Part shown: positions 14,959-25,137 of the stretch, piece by piece
Numbering within the stretch: the stretch's first letter is position 1
How the letters are laid out: every line of letters begins with the position of its first letter
Translations under genes and position numbers: made by a program
Notes under the pieces: model-generated
Told to the model about the DNA's origin: nothing
The model's database searches: none
What the model saw: the letters and a program-made list of their open reading frames with translations, nothing else
NCBI RefSeq assembly: GCF_024498075.1
Contig: NZ_JANHOF010000006.1
Span: forward strand, 62,001-126,000
Length of the DNA stretch: 64,000 bases
DNA from: Paenibacillus mendelii
GTDB lineage: Bacteria > Bacillota > Bacilli > Paenibacillales > Paenibacillaceae
Direction of reading: 5' to 3'

Positions 14959-14992
14959 ATGTTCAGATCGACATCCTGGCGCATATTTGTGA
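14897..14992 (+). CDS. Possible 31-residue upstream reading frame overlapping the AraC-type sensor gene
   Basis: ATG 14897 follows AGAGGTG by 4 bases and runs 31 codons to TGA 14990-14992, overlapping the first 34 bases of the large regulator gene in another frame. It could tie translation of the regulator to a leader peptide. The peptide has no recognisable features and could be chance. Confidence 0.25.
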   Translation: MIGRTGQKRTFNDEGERGYQLCSDRHPGAYL

Positions 14993-17181
14993 TCAGTGGT
15001 ATTTTCTTCGCAATTACGATTGTACCGTTTTCGTTGTTTCTGGCTAACCGATTTTCTCAATTCGCATACTCTCAGATGGGAACATTCAATCAGGATCGCA
15101 TCGACGAAATGGCAGAGCGGACCGAATTCATCCTGGCAAAGTTGAAATGGTACAGCCTGAATATGTACGAAGACCATAGTGTTCAGAACTGGATGTATTC
15201 TTCAGCCGACAATCTGCTGCAAAATGCCGGTACGATGCGGGTTTTAACAAAGTATTTGTCCAATGAGCCTTTTATTGAATCCGCTTACTTATTCAGTATG
15301 CGCAAACGTGAGGTTATCGACTCCAAAGTCGGACTGCTCCAGTTCGAGGAATTCGCCGATCAGCCGATGCAGAAGCGGATCGAGCGCAATCCCGGAACCT
15401 TCCTCCGCTATTTTGATCACCAAATCGGGAAAAACTCGTATTTGGCGCTCCAGCTTCCTTCGACTCCTGTGCAGAAAAACCAAGACGGGTATCTTGTCGT
15501 CCTTTTCGACAAGAAGGAGCTGCAAAAGCATTTGATCTCGGGCGGCGGAAGGGCGGATGTGCTGCTCTCGATTGTGGATGATCAGGGCAGGCTGATCCTG
15601 GGAGAATCGGATGAGCGGCTCGAGGAGAGTATCCGTAACATCCGGACAGGATTGAAGCGTGGATCCTTCGAACTGAACCGTGCTGGAGGGGAAGCGTTCG
15701 TAAATTATGCCCGTCTTGAATCGCTCGGATGGACCATTATATCCATTACAGAGATGAAGCAATTCCGGGCAAAGGCCGATGCGTTCAAAACCGTCATTAT
15801 CGCCTGCTCGCTGCTGCTGCTTGCGGCGCTGCTCCTGATCGCCTATTGGAATTCACGCCGTTTCGTCGGGCCATTCCGCCGGTTGGCGGATCAGCTGCAG
15901 CGGATGCTGGACGTGAAGGGGGAGAATGATTACGGCGTCATTGAAAAGGGAGTCGTCATGCTTCGCGATCATTACCCGCTGATCAAGACCGAATATATGC
16001 GGCAGTGGCTGCTGCAGGGCAGGCTGACCGACAGCACCAGAGCGGCGATTGTCCGTGAATCCGGTCTGCTTAACTACGAATGGCTTCGGCTCGCCGTTGT
16101 CAAAATTGATTCCTACTATGAAATGTCCGAGCAGTACGATTTTGTCTCGCGCAAGCTGCTCAAGTATGCAATCGGCAATATCGCGGAGGAACTGCTGGGA
16201 CGGCCGGAACGGCCGATAGAGGTGGTTGATTTCGGCTCGGACCATCTCGTTGTGCTCGTTGGCGCGGCCAGTTCCTCGCCTGACCCCGAATTGACCAAAG
16301 AGCTGAAGGAGCTGCGCCGGCAAGTTGCCAGCTACGTCAAATTGGACGTCACGATCGCGGAAAGCGAAGCCCGCCGCGTTCATGATGATTTGCGCAAAGT
16401 ATACGACGATATGAATGAACTTACTTTGTTCAAGTTTGTCAGCGGCGATGACAAAATCTACATCGAACAGGATTTCGAGCGCTATGCCGATCTACAGGCT
16501 CCGATTGAGGAGGCTGTGCATGAAAGCCTGATCCAGACCATTCGCAGCGGCAAAGAGGAGAAGGCGCTGACGATGCTGGATGGGTTGTTCGTGCGCTTGC
16601 AGACGATGAATTATACCGAGTGCCAATTCCAGCTGAAGCTGCTTCTGTTTGCAATTGTCAAATCGTTCAGCAAAATGACGTCCATCCAGAGTGTTGAAGG
16701 GATCGAACATCACCTGAGGCAGTTTGCCACGCTTGCCGACGTCCGTGAATGGCTAAAGGAGGAGACCGGCCGGATCATCCGACTGCTTAGCGACCGAAAA
16801 GGCTTCAACCGCAAAGAAAAGCTGGTCGAGGAAATAATAGAGTATGTTAGCTACCATATTCATGACCCGATGCTGTCAGTGGAAGAGATCGCGGATCATA
16901 TCGCGTTGACGGGCAAATATGTTCGGCACCTGTTTCATGAGCAATATGGCATGCCGCTGTCCAATTTTATTTTGAATGAGCGGATCGGGAAGGTCAAGGA
17001 ACTGCTGGAGCAGACGAGCTTGCAGATCACCGACATCGCAGAGCAATCCGGTTTCCAGACGAAAAGTCACTTTTTCACCGCCTTTAAAAAAGCGACCGGC
17101 ATGACGCCGAGCCAATATCGCGACAGCAAGAAGAACGAGCGGATGGAGCGGCCGCGGCTTGCCGAGAACTCCGCGAAATAG
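14959..17181 (+). CDS. Membrane-anchored AraC-family regulator (YesS-like sensor)
   Basis: The 740-residue protein has a membrane helix at about residues 9-31 (FVISGIFFAITIVPFSLFLA), an extracellular sensor region of about 240 residues, a second helix at about 277-297 (IIACSLLLLAALLLIAYW), a long cytoplasmic linker and a C-terminal AraC double helix-turn-helix (MLSVEEIADHIALTGKYVRH ... ITDIAEQSGFQTKSHFFTAF, about 635-725). This one-protein sensor/activator plan is typical of Paenibacillus sugar loci and matches B. subtilis YesS/YtdP. ATG 14959 follows GAAAGGGG by about 9 bases. Two sugar permease genes, a binding lipoprotein and an exoprotein follow on the same strand, so these are its likely targets. 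The extracellular region presumably reads a sugar or the binding protein. Confidence 0.85.
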   Translation: MFRSTSWRIFVISGIFFAITIVPFSLFLANRFSQFAYSQMGTFNQDRIDEMAERTEFILAKLKWYSLNMYEDHSVQNWMYSSADNLLQNAGTMRVLTKYLSNEPFIESAYLFSMRKREVIDSKVGLLQFEEFADQPMQKRIERNPGTFLRYFDHQIGKNSYLALQLPSTPVQKNQDGYLVVLFDKKELQKHLISGGGRADVLLSIVDDQGRLILGESDERLEESIRNIRTGLKRGSFELNRAGGEAFVNYARLESLGWTIISITEMKQFRAKADAFKTVIIACSLLLLAALLLIAYWNSRRFVGPFRRLADQLQRMLDVKGENDYGVIEKGVVMLRDHYPLIKTEYMRQWLLQGRLTDSTRAAIVRESGLLNYEWLRLAVVKIDSYYEMSEQYDFVSRKLLKYAIGNIAEELLGRPERPIEVVDFGSDHLVVLVGAASSSPDPELTKELKELRRQVASYVKLDVTIAESEARRVHDDLRKVYDDMNELTLFKFVSGDDKIYIEQDFERYADLQAPIEEAVHESLIQTIRSGKEEKALTMLDGLFVRLQTMNYTECQFQLKLLLFAIVKSFSKMTSIQSVEGIEHHLRQFATLADVREWLKEETGRIIRLLSDRKGFNRKEKLVEEIIEYVSYHIHDPMLSVEEIADHIALTGKYVRHLFHEQYGMPLSNFILNERIGKVKELLEQTSLQITDIAEQSGFQTKSHFFTAFKKATGMTPSQYRDSKKNERMERPRLAENSAK

Positions 17182-17355
17182 CAGGCGCATCAGGCGATTG
17201 CAAACTTGCCAGGCAAATAATAACCTGCCAATACCCCGCGAATCAGCCGATCGAGAACCGAATAAGGCCAATGAAAACTAGGCAGATTCTCATTGTGAAT
17301 GCTACGATGGCATCGTTCGAATCCTGCAAGCCAAATAAGAAAGGAGGAACGCTTT

Positions 17356-18291
17356 TTGAAGCGACGGAGAAGGTTTGGCGGGGCGTTCGTGCGCGAGCTG
17401 TCGCGGAACAGATATTTGTACCTGCTGGCGCTGCCCGGCATCGCGTTTCTGGCCGTATTCGCGTATATGCCGATGCTTGGGCACCTGCTCGCCTTCCAGA
17501 ATTACCGGCTATCGGATGGGATATGGGGGAGCGAATGGGTCGGATTCAAAAACTTCGAGTTTTTCTTCAACGGGAAAGACTGGCTGCGCGTAACACTGAA
17601 CACGGTGTTCCTCAATGCGCTGTTTCTCGTATCCGGCCTCGGCAGCGCGGTCGTGCTGGCCATCTTTCTGAATGAAGTCCGAAACAGGCTGTTCAAGCGA
17701 ATCGCGCAATCGTTCATTTTTTTACCGTACTTTATTTCATGGCTTGTCGTCAGCATGATGGCGCTAACGCTGTTCAGCACATCGGAGGGGCTAATTAACC
17801 GCGCGCTTGCCGTTCTTGGCTTCGAAGGCGTGGACTGGTATTTGACCCCCGGCGCATGGCCGTACATCCTGACCGTAATCAGCGCCTGGAAGATTGCCGG
17901 ATACAATTCCATTATTTTTTTGGCGGTCATTACAGGCATCTCCGCGGAATATTACGAGAGCGCACGAATCGAAGGCGCGAGCCGGATGCAGCAGATGCTC
18001 TACATTACGCTGCCGCTTATGCGGCCGATCGTGATGGTATTGGCGCTGCTTGGCATCGGCCGCATTTTCTACGGCGATTTCGGCATGATTTACGCGATTA
18101 TCGGAGACAATGGCGTACTTTTTCCAACGACGGATGTCATCGACTCGTATGCGTACCGCGCACTGCGGCAGCTGGGCAATTTCAGCATGTCCTCCGCCGT
18201 CATCGTATACCAGTCCTGCATGGGTCTTGTTACGATTCTGATCTTCAATGCGATAGCCCGCAAGGTGGACACGGATTCAAGACTATTCTAA
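17356..18291 (+). CDS. ABC sugar transporter permease, LplB-like
   Basis: The 311-residue membrane protein has six predicted helices and the EAA loop ESARIEGASRMQQMLYITLP (about residues 200-219) that contacts the ATPase. The N-terminus KRRRRFGGAFVRELSRNRYL is basic, as usual for LplB-type permeases. The start is TTG 17356, since AAAGGAGGA lies 7 bases before it and no ATG is well placed. It lies between the AraC-type sensor and the partner permease. Together with 18391-19257 and the lipoprotein at 19368 it would import an oligosaccharide. No ATPase gene is in the cluster, so a shared MsmK-type ATPase elsewhere is implied. Confidence 0.88.
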   Translation: MKRRRRFGGAFVRELSRNRYLYLLALPGIAFLAVFAYMPMLGHLLAFQNYRLSDGIWGSEWVGFKNFEFFFNGKDWLRVTLNTVFLNALFLVSGLGSAVVLAIFLNEVRNRLFKRIAQSFIFLPYFISWLVVSMMALTLFSTSEGLINRALAVLGFEGVDWYLTPGAWPYILTVISAWKIAGYNSIIFLAVITGISAEYYESARIEGASRMQQMLYITLPLMRPIVMVLALLGIGRIFYGDFGMIYAIIGDNGVLFPTTDVIDSYAYRALRQLGNFSMSSAVIVYQSCMGLVTILIFNAIARKVDTDSRLF

Positions 18292-18390
18292 CAAGACTAT
18301 TCTAAGAAGTATTCTAAAAAGGTTCGGCGAAGCGGGTGGAGGCTTGGCCAAGCAGCCTTTTTCGCCGGATGGATTAAGGTGTGATCTTTT

Positions 18391-19257
18391 GTGAGAGAAC
18401 GGTTGTTTCTTGTTTTCATGTACGCGGTGCTGAGCGCGTTTGCGCTGTTTTGCTTCATCCCGTTCTGGATTGTGTTCATCAACTCGTTCGCCGATGAATC
18501 GATCCTTCAAACGGCGGGATATCAGCTGCTGCCGGGCAAATTCAGCCTTCATGCGTACGAATTTCTGCTCTCCGGCAAGCAGGTGTTCCGCAGCTACGGC
18601 ATTACGATTATTGTAACGATCGTCGGCACGGCGCTGGGCGTCCTCGTGACAGCCGCCTATGCTTATACGCTGAGCCACCGGAAAGTGAAATACCGCAACA
18701 TTTTATCGTTTTTGACCTTTTTGACGATGCTGTTCGGTGCAGGGCTGGTCGGCTTTTATATGCTGATCGCCAACTGGCTGCATCTGAAAGACTCGGTATG
18801 GGCGCTCATTTTGCCTTATCTGCTAAATCCGTTCTACGCTTTCATTCTCGTCTCTTACTACCGGACGCTGCCGTATGAATTGAATGAAGCGGCGACGGTG
18901 GACGGCGCCAATGATCTCTATATTTTCTTTCGCATCATCTGGCCGATCTCGGTGCCTGCCATTGCTACGGTGAGCCTGTTCTATGCGCTGCAATATTGGA
19001 ACGACTGGTATTTGTCGCTGCTGTTTATCGACAATTACAAAATGCTGCCGCTGCAGATGATGATCCGCCAGCTGATGTCCAATTTGAATGTGATGGCTTA
19101 TGTAAGCGGCAGCCAGACGCAGTACAACGTCGTCGTGCCGACCTACGGCATGCAGCTGGCGATCGTCTGCGTTACCATCGGCCCGATCGTGTTCGTCTAT
19201 CCGTTCATTCAGCGCTTCTTCATTAAAGGCTTGACGCTTGGATCGGTAAAAGGGTAG
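18391..19257 (+). CDS. ABC sugar transporter permease, YtcP/LplC-like
   Basis: This 288-residue protein is the second half of the transport channel: six membrane helices and the EAA loop NEAATVDGANDLYIFFRIIW (about residues 166-185). GTG 18391 is taken as start, preceded by AAGGTG; the frame begins RERLFLVFMYAVLSAFALFC, the expected first helix. It is 99 bases from the first permease, and that gap can fold into a hairpin around GCTTGGCCAAGC. The C-terminal FIKGLTLGSVKG is the usual end of this permease type. The lipoprotein gene begins 110 bases later. Confidence 0.88.
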   Translation: MRERLFLVFMYAVLSAFALFCFIPFWIVFINSFADESILQTAGYQLLPGKFSLHAYEFLLSGKQVFRSYGITIIVTIVGTALGVLVTAAYAYTLSHRKVKYRNILSFLTFLTMLFGAGLVGFYMLIANWLHLKDSVWALILPYLLNPFYAFILVSYYRTLPYELNEAATVDGANDLYIFFRIIWPISVPAIATVSLFYALQYWNDWYLSLLFIDNYKMLPLQMMIRQLMSNLNVMAYVSGSQTQYNVVVPTYGMQLAIVCVTIGPIVFVYPFIQRFFIKGLTLGSVKG

Positions 19258-19367
19258 GAAGGCAAAGGAGTGTGGCGCGTTTGGCCGTTCGGCTGCAGGC
19301 TGCATCCGTTTATGAACCGGCCCATCCGCCTATTTTCTTCATTTTTTCAAAACAGGGGGAATCAACC

Positions 19368-20924
19368 ATGAAAAGACTTTTGTCCACCGCGCTCGTGCTG
19401 TTGATCGCGCTCGTCGCGCTTGCAGGCTGCACGGGGAAGAACGAAGGAGAAGGGAAGCCGTCCGAACCTTCGGGCAAGACCGGAGACAGTACCGGCGCCG
19501 GCGGTGACGCCAAGCTGGAGGAGGTGACGCTGAAAATTATGATTCCCGGCGACCGGCCGCCTGATATGGATTTGGTCATCGCCGAAGCGGAGAAACGAAT
19601 GAAGGATTCGATCAATGTCAAGCTCGACGTCGTGTTCGTGCCCTGGTCCGATCTGGCGCAAAAGACGCAGGTGACGCTTGCTTCCGGCGAAAACATTGAT
19701 CTTATCTTCGATGCGCCGTGGCTGCACATCAATCAGATGATTGCAAGCGGTTTCTATGAGCCGCTGGACGACCTGCTGGCCGAGTACGGCAAGACGGTGC
19801 TGGAGAAACGGCCTCGGCAAATGTGGGACTACAACAAGTACGGCGGCAAAATTATGGCCGTTCCGCTCGGCGTCAGCTACATGTCCGGCAATTCCTACAT
19901 GGTGCGCAAAGACATTCGCGAGAAGCTCGGTGTACCGCCGATTAAAACCTATGAAGATTTGATCGCTTTCGCCTACAAGGTGAAGGAGCAGGAGAAAGGC
20001 ATCATCCCGATGACCGCAGGCTCCGCCACTTATTCATTTGTCGCTCACCATGCGCTGAACGATTACGAAACTCATGTCAGACCGACCCACGCGCTGGGCA
20101 ACAGCCTAATGCTCTACTACAAGAACAATGACGGCAAAGTTTACAATTTGCTGGAGGAGCGGGAGCCGATCGGAACGTGGCTGGCGAATACGCACAAATG
20201 GTTTACCGACGGACTGATTTTCAAGGACATTTTGACGACGAAAGATTTTCACCAGCCGATCTCGGCAGGCAAAGTGGCAATCGTCACGAACGGCGCGTTC
20301 GGCATCGGCGATCCCCTCAAGAACACGTTCAAGAACAACGTACCGAACGGCGAGCTGGAAACGGTCACCTTCTTTAATCCGGAGAAGGGCGCGAACATCA
20401 CCAACTTTAAGCAGTGGAATTTCCTGGCCGTTCCGAAGGTAAGCAAAAACAAGGAGCGGGCGATTATGTTCCTAAACTGGGCGAACGAGAAGGAAAACTA
20501 CGACCTGCTCTCTTACGGCATCGAAGGGAAGCATTGGGAAGCGGCAGGAGAGGACAAAATGAAAAACCTGGATACATCCGGCTACTCCGCGTTCGGCTAC
20601 GTCTGGCTATGGAATCCGTTCGATGAGCGCAGTGTTGTAGGTGGCGATCCGCAGAATGAGGAGATGGATGCCGTGCTTCGCGATGCCGACATGTTCACCA
20701 CCGATATTTTGGCCGGCTTCGAATTCGACAGTACCCCGGTGCAAAACGAGGTCAGCCAGTACAATACAGTTGATGGGCAATATTACACGGCGCTGTTCAA
20801 CGGAGTTATCGATCCGGAGGATACATTGAAGAAATTCGAAGCGGAGGCCGGCCCCGCCCTCAAAAAAATTCAGCAGGAGCTACAAAAGCAGATCGATGAG
20901 TTTCTGGCGGCGAAGGAGCAATAG
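19368..20924 (+). CDS. Extracellular sugar-binding lipoprotein of an ABC importer
   Basis: The 518-residue protein begins with a lipoprotein signal peptide (MKRLLSTALVLLIALVALAG then Cys, residue 21), so it is anchored outside. A Gly/Ser/Lys-rich linker follows, then the family 1-type solute-binding fold: VTLKIMIPGDRPPDM, ENIDLIFDAPW and GVSYMSGNSYMVRKDIREKL. The length of just over 500 residues matches the long LipO/YtcQ-type binding proteins that pair with LplB/YtcP permeases. ATG 19368 follows AGGGGGA; the longer upstream frame has no signal peptide at its start. Ligand is unknown; the linked DUF4855 exoprotein suggests a glycan. Confidence 0.88.
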   Translation: MKRLLSTALVLLIALVALAGCTGKNEGEGKPSEPSGKTGDSTGAGGDAKLEEVTLKIMIPGDRPPDMDLVIAEAEKRMKDSINVKLDVVFVPWSDLAQKTQVTLASGENIDLIFDAPWLHINQMIASGFYEPLDDLLAEYGKTVLEKRPRQMWDYNKYGGKIMAVPLGVSYMSGNSYMVRKDIREKLGVPPIKTYEDLIAFAYKVKEQEKGIIPMTAGSATYSFVAHHALNDYETHVRPTHALGNSLMLYYKNNDGKVYNLLEEREPIGTWLANTHKWFTDGLIFKDILTTKDFHQPISAGKVAIVTNGAFGIGDPLKNTFKNNVPNGELETVTFFNPEKGANITNFKQWNFLAVPKVSKNKERAIMFLNWANEKENYDLLSYGIEGKHWEAAGEDKMKNLDTSGYSAFGYVWLWNPFDERSVVGGDPQNEEMDAVLRDADMFTTDILAGFEFDSTPVQNEVSQYNTVDGQYYTALFNGVIDPEDTLKKFEAEAGPALKKIQQELQKQIDEFLAAKEQ

Positions 20925-21114
20925 AACCGAGCTGGCACCTCCCTGGATTGCACTGCACTTTGGCGGAGGGGCCTCTCGTTATCGGTAGTAAGAAACGCAG
21001 CCGCAGCGAAGGATAGTCTGATTTCACGAAAGGGGGATCATCAAGCATTCACCACAAAATGGGTATAGGTTTCAGGTATTTCTGTACTCGAGATAAAAAA
21101 AGGAGCTGATCTGG

Positions 21115-24100
21115 ATGATTTTGAATAAAAAATGGGGATCCTTCCTAATGGCAGCAGTTTTGCTGATGACCCCGGTTTCTGCGTTGCAGGCGAACTCGCC
21201 TGTTACGGCTGCGTCCGCAAATCAGGCAGCATCATCGGCAGCGGAGCAGATGAATTTCCGTAATCTCGCGGCAGGCCTCCCGTACGAATGGTCCGAAGCG
21301 CCAGAAGCGTCGCATCCCGATGACGGATACAAGCTTACGGATGGAAAATACGGCACATTGGATATGAATGACCCGGCATGGGTAGGACATCTGCGCGGAA
21401 AAACGCGTGAAGTCGTATTCGATCTGGGTGAGGAAAAGTCGATCGGGAAGATTACCGCTCGTTTTTTTCAAGACTATCCTGCGAATTCGATCCTCGTTCC
21501 GTTGTCGGTATCGATGTATGTCTCCGACGATAAAGAAAATTGGGGGCTGCTTTCCCATAACGCCACCCAGCTGCTCTGGGGAGAAGGACCGCCCAGACAA
21601 GAGACCTTTGAATGGGATGGCAGCCGGGACGGAATCAAAGGCGGGAATACGGATGGCAAGCTGGCTTATGCCCGTTATGTGAAGGTAGCCTTTACGATGC
21701 ATCATTCGCTATGGGAATATATTGACGAAATCGAAATTATGGGTACGGACGGCAAGGTTGACGGGGCAGTAAAGGTTCCGGCCGAGCAGCCTCATTTTTT
21801 GGAGCCGGGGGAAGCTACAGCCGGTATACGGAATCTGAATCTGCTGTATAACGGACATTACGCGAATGGTTTGGGCGATTGGAGCAAGGAACGGATTATC
21901 CCTAACATCAGCTATGTAAATAAAGACGGCGAGCCAGTCGATTGGCTCTTTGACGGCGTTCTATATCTCGGGATAGCTTCGCCTTCCGGCCGCGATTTCG
22001 GTCTTGGACATGCGAATCTGGACGATTGGAAATGGTATTTGGATAAAACATTTGCAGCCTCGGGGGATATGCAGCAGTTGAATGAGGCTGCCAAAGAAGT
22101 CGGAGCCAAGCTGACCCAGCCTGATCATAAAGTCAAGACGGTGTTAATGATTCCGAATCCCAGGAATCCTTAACGGATTTCGGCGACATTGACGGTAGCG
22201 GTTCATTAAATTTCAACGACTCCGCCGCAGGCAAAGAAAAGGCGTTTGAAAACAGAAAAAAAGCGGTGCAGTGGTGGCTGGATCAGGTCCGGCAAAGATG
22301 GCAGGCTGAAAACTACTCTAATCTTGAGCTTGTCGGCATGTACTGGATGCCGGAACAAATCGAGATATCCGAATCGGGACCGGACATGATTCTCGCGGTG
22401 ACGGAAAAAGTGCACGCCATGAACATGAAGGTTTTCTGGATTCCTCACTCTTTGGCTTACAAAATGTTTATGTGGAAAGACGTCGGGGTGGACGCCGCCG
22501 CCTACCAGCCGAATTACTTCTTTGGCGGAATGGATTCCGACCGTTTGGAAGATGCCGCGAATAATGCAAAGCGGTACGGGATGGGGAACGAAGTTGAATT
22601 CGATGACGGGATGCTGACAGATCCCGTACTCCGCGAGCGTTTTATCGAATACTTGGACAGCGGCGTCAGAAGCGGTCTGATGCAAAATGGTTTCAGAGCT
22701 TACTATCAAGGCAATAATGCCGTGTACAACTTGGGGGCAAGCCAGGATCCGAATTTGCGCTTAATGTATGACTGGCTGTACCAGTATTTGAACGGAACGT
22801 ACGCCATCGACAGCAGCCCGGCGCCGGAGACGATGGCGGAGCTTGTACACCGTTATATTTCGTCGAATGAAATCAATTCAGCCTTTGGCAATGAGTTGTC
22901 GTATCGTTTGCAGATTATCAAGCAGCTTCTGGACGAAAACAAACCGAATGAAGCTGTAACATATATGCAGGATTTTCTCGCGCATATTCATGACCCTGCC
23001 GTCCAAGCGCAAGGGTTGATATCGGTCTCGGCAGCATCGGTGCTTGATTCCTACGCCCAAGTTCTCATTCAAGCTTGGTCTGACGGCTGGGGTCTCAGCA
23101 ATCTGGTTCTTGGCCAAACCTATACGATTTCGCGGCGGGCTAACAGCAACTATCCCGATTCCGGGAACGAACTTACGAACGGCCAATTCGGCGGTGAGGA
23201 TTTCCGCAACGAGCAGTGGCAGGGCCATGCGGGAAACGACTACCCTGAGGAACGAAGTCGCACAATCACATTTGATTTGGGTGGCGACAAATCGATCGGT
23301 CAAATTAAAGCCCATTTTCTTCAGGATAAAGGGCCTGGCATCTATTTCCCTCAGAACGTCACGTATTCCGTTTCATCGGATGGGCAATCCTGGAGCAAGC
23401 TGGCAACCGTTTCTCCGACACCATCGCAAAATGGCGCCTCGGCCGAGTTCATGAGATGGGACGGGGCAAAAGACGGTGTGCCGGGGAATGCGGGAGCCGA
23501 TAAAGTGTATGCCCGTTACGTCAAAGTCGAATTCCCGGTCAACGTCTGGGTCTTCCTCGATGAAATCGAAGTTCTCGGCATTAACGGCAAGACTGACCAG
23601 ACGGCTCCGGTCACAACCGCTGCAGTTTCGCCGGAACAGCCGGATGGGCAAAATGGCTGGTACAAACAGCCGGTAACGGTCAGCCTGACGGCTGAGGATA
23701 AGGAAATCGGCATTGCGCAAACCGAATACAGCCTGGATGGCGGAACGAGCTGGCAGACCTATACGCAGCCGCTTGTTTTTGACAAGGATGGCAGCTACAG
23801 CATCAGCTACCGTTCGACAGACAGCGAAGGAAACGTGGAAGAGGCGAAGGCGGTTAACTTCAAGATCGATGCTGCAGCTCCTGTCATCACGATCGCCGCG
23901 CCGGTCGACGGGACTTATACGAGTGCTGATAAATTAACGCTGCAGTTTGCGGTAAGCGACGCTTTATCTGGCGTAGATGCCTCGAAGACTGTGGCGATGC
24001 TGGATGGAAAAGCGGTGCAAGCCGGTTCTGTGGTCGACTTGTATCATTTGGAGCCGGGAGCGCATGAATTTACTGTTACGGCCGCTGATTTGTCGGGCAA

Positions 24101-24338
24101 TACGGCAAGCAGTGTCGTTCGTTTCCAAGTTGCCGCCAGTCTGGACAGCTTAAAGGCGCTGGTGCAAAAATTCTATACCGACGGCTGGATCGACAATAAA
24201 GGGATCGCAAACAGCCTGCAGAGCAAGCTGGAGCAAGGCAATGCAAAAAGCTTTATCAATCAGGTAGAGGCGCAAGCCGGAAAACATATCGCCAGCGAAG
24301 CAGCAACGATTTTGCTGCGCATCGCGCGGGCGCTGTAA
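21115..24338 (+). pseudogene. Large secreted DUF4855 exoprotein, frameshifted near 22166-22174
   Basis: The first frame (21115 to stop 22171-22173) encodes a signal peptide, a discoidin-like domain (about residues 40-205, ITARFFQDYPANSILVPLSV) and the start of a DUF4855 domain (RNLNLLYNGHYANGLGDW). The second frame continues without a start of its own (DFGDIDGSGSLNF, then AVQWWLDQVRQRWQ ... NLELVGMYWMPEQ) with the rest of DUF4855, a second discoidin-like domain (IGQIKAHFLQD), an OmpL47-type Ig-like domain (WYKQPVTVSLTAEDKEIG), a second Ig-like domain and a C-terminal FIMAH-type helical domain (LVQKFYTDGWIDNKGIANSL). The protein would be about 1,074 residues if one base missing after AATCC at about 22168 were restored. 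DUF4855 proteins are thought to be TIM-barrel glycan-active exoproteins. Sequencing error or true phase change cannot be told apart here. Confidence 0.75.
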
Positions 24339-24412
24339 TCAACCTGCAATCGCAGGCGGCGGGCTGTCCCAAATGGGCAGCACCCACGTATGACTATCCC
24401 GAAAATAGGACG

Positions 24413-24457
24413 AAAAAGCCGCAAACCCCACGCTAAGAGCGGGATTGGCGGCTTTTT
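24413..24457 (+). terminator. Terminator after the sugar-uptake and exoprotein locus
   Basis: Arms AAAAAGCCGC (24413-24422) and GCGGCTTTTT (24448-24457) pair perfectly, with an inner CCC/GGG pairing and a T-run at the end. Confidence 0.8.
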
Positions 24458-25137
24458 CTATAATTGAGCTTTGAACGCGGGCAACAAGCCTTTCCGACTT
24501 CAACTGGCTCCAAGTAAGCTGAAGCTGGAAAGGCTTATGATGAGCTGCAGCTGAACTAATTGTAGCTGGCACACCAGACACGCGCTTTATAGATTGCTCC
24601 ACCTGGAAGCACTACCTTCTTCTTAATGGCAAACAAATCAACAGTGTCCGTACACCAATCGTTGAGCTGCAACCGGTTTCAGCCCGTACGAGCTGATCTG
24701 GAACCGTAGATACAACGCTCGTTCATATCATCGTAAACTTTTCGCAAATCATCATTCCGCTGTAGTTGATCCGCCAGCCGGCGGAATGGCAAGCAAAGAG
24801 CGGCAATCGTTGAGCACCCTTTCGGGACGATAAAACGTCACTGGGGCTATACATACTTTTTAACACGAGGGTTGGCATCAGTAGGCACTGAGACCAATAC
24901 CTTATTAATCACGTCTTCGTAGACCTCACTGTAAACGATTGTTGGGTCTAAATTACCGCTCAACATCCCAACCCGTGTGCGACCGCGTCATCCAAAATGG
25001 CAGAACTACACCCCTCTAGTCCCGAATGCAAACGCAGGAAATCAAATTGGAATTGCCAACGCGGACAAAGGAGCGTAGAATCGTTTGGTAGAAGTTCGCG
25101 ACATGCGGCTACAGGAACAACGAGGAGATTGTACATC
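24458..25137. other. Relic-rich stretch without intact genes
   Basis: About 680 bases with no credible intact reading frame. It contains the minus-strand AraC-sensor scrap at 24717-24794. The rest has many stops in all frames and looks like degraded coding DNA. Confidence 0.5.
24717..24794 (-). pseudogene. Scrap of an AraC-type membrane sensor gene with an internal deletion
   Basis: On the minus strand the short frame reads [20 protein letters not shown] and continues DDMNE. Its first part equals [11 protein letters not shown] at about residues 306-316 of the AraC-type sensor at 14959, and the second part equals DDLRKVYDDMNE from about residues 475-487 of the same protein. The DNA matches closely too. 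Two segments about 160 residues apart are thus fused, so this is a decayed, internally deleted copy of that gene or of a close paralogue, in opposite orientation about 8 kb away. Confidence 0.65.

Noticed and set aside
18292-18390. Hairpin between the two LplB/YtcP-type permease genes as a terminator
   Set aside because: It can fold (CGGCGAA/TTCGCCG and GCTTGGCCAAGC), but the T-run is inside the stem, so it is at most an RNA-stability element.
24997-25137. N-terminal extension of the EamA transporter
   Set aside because: The extra residues are Ser/Arg-rich relic sequence without a ribosome site; ATG 25138 follows GAGGAG and begins the membrane protein.
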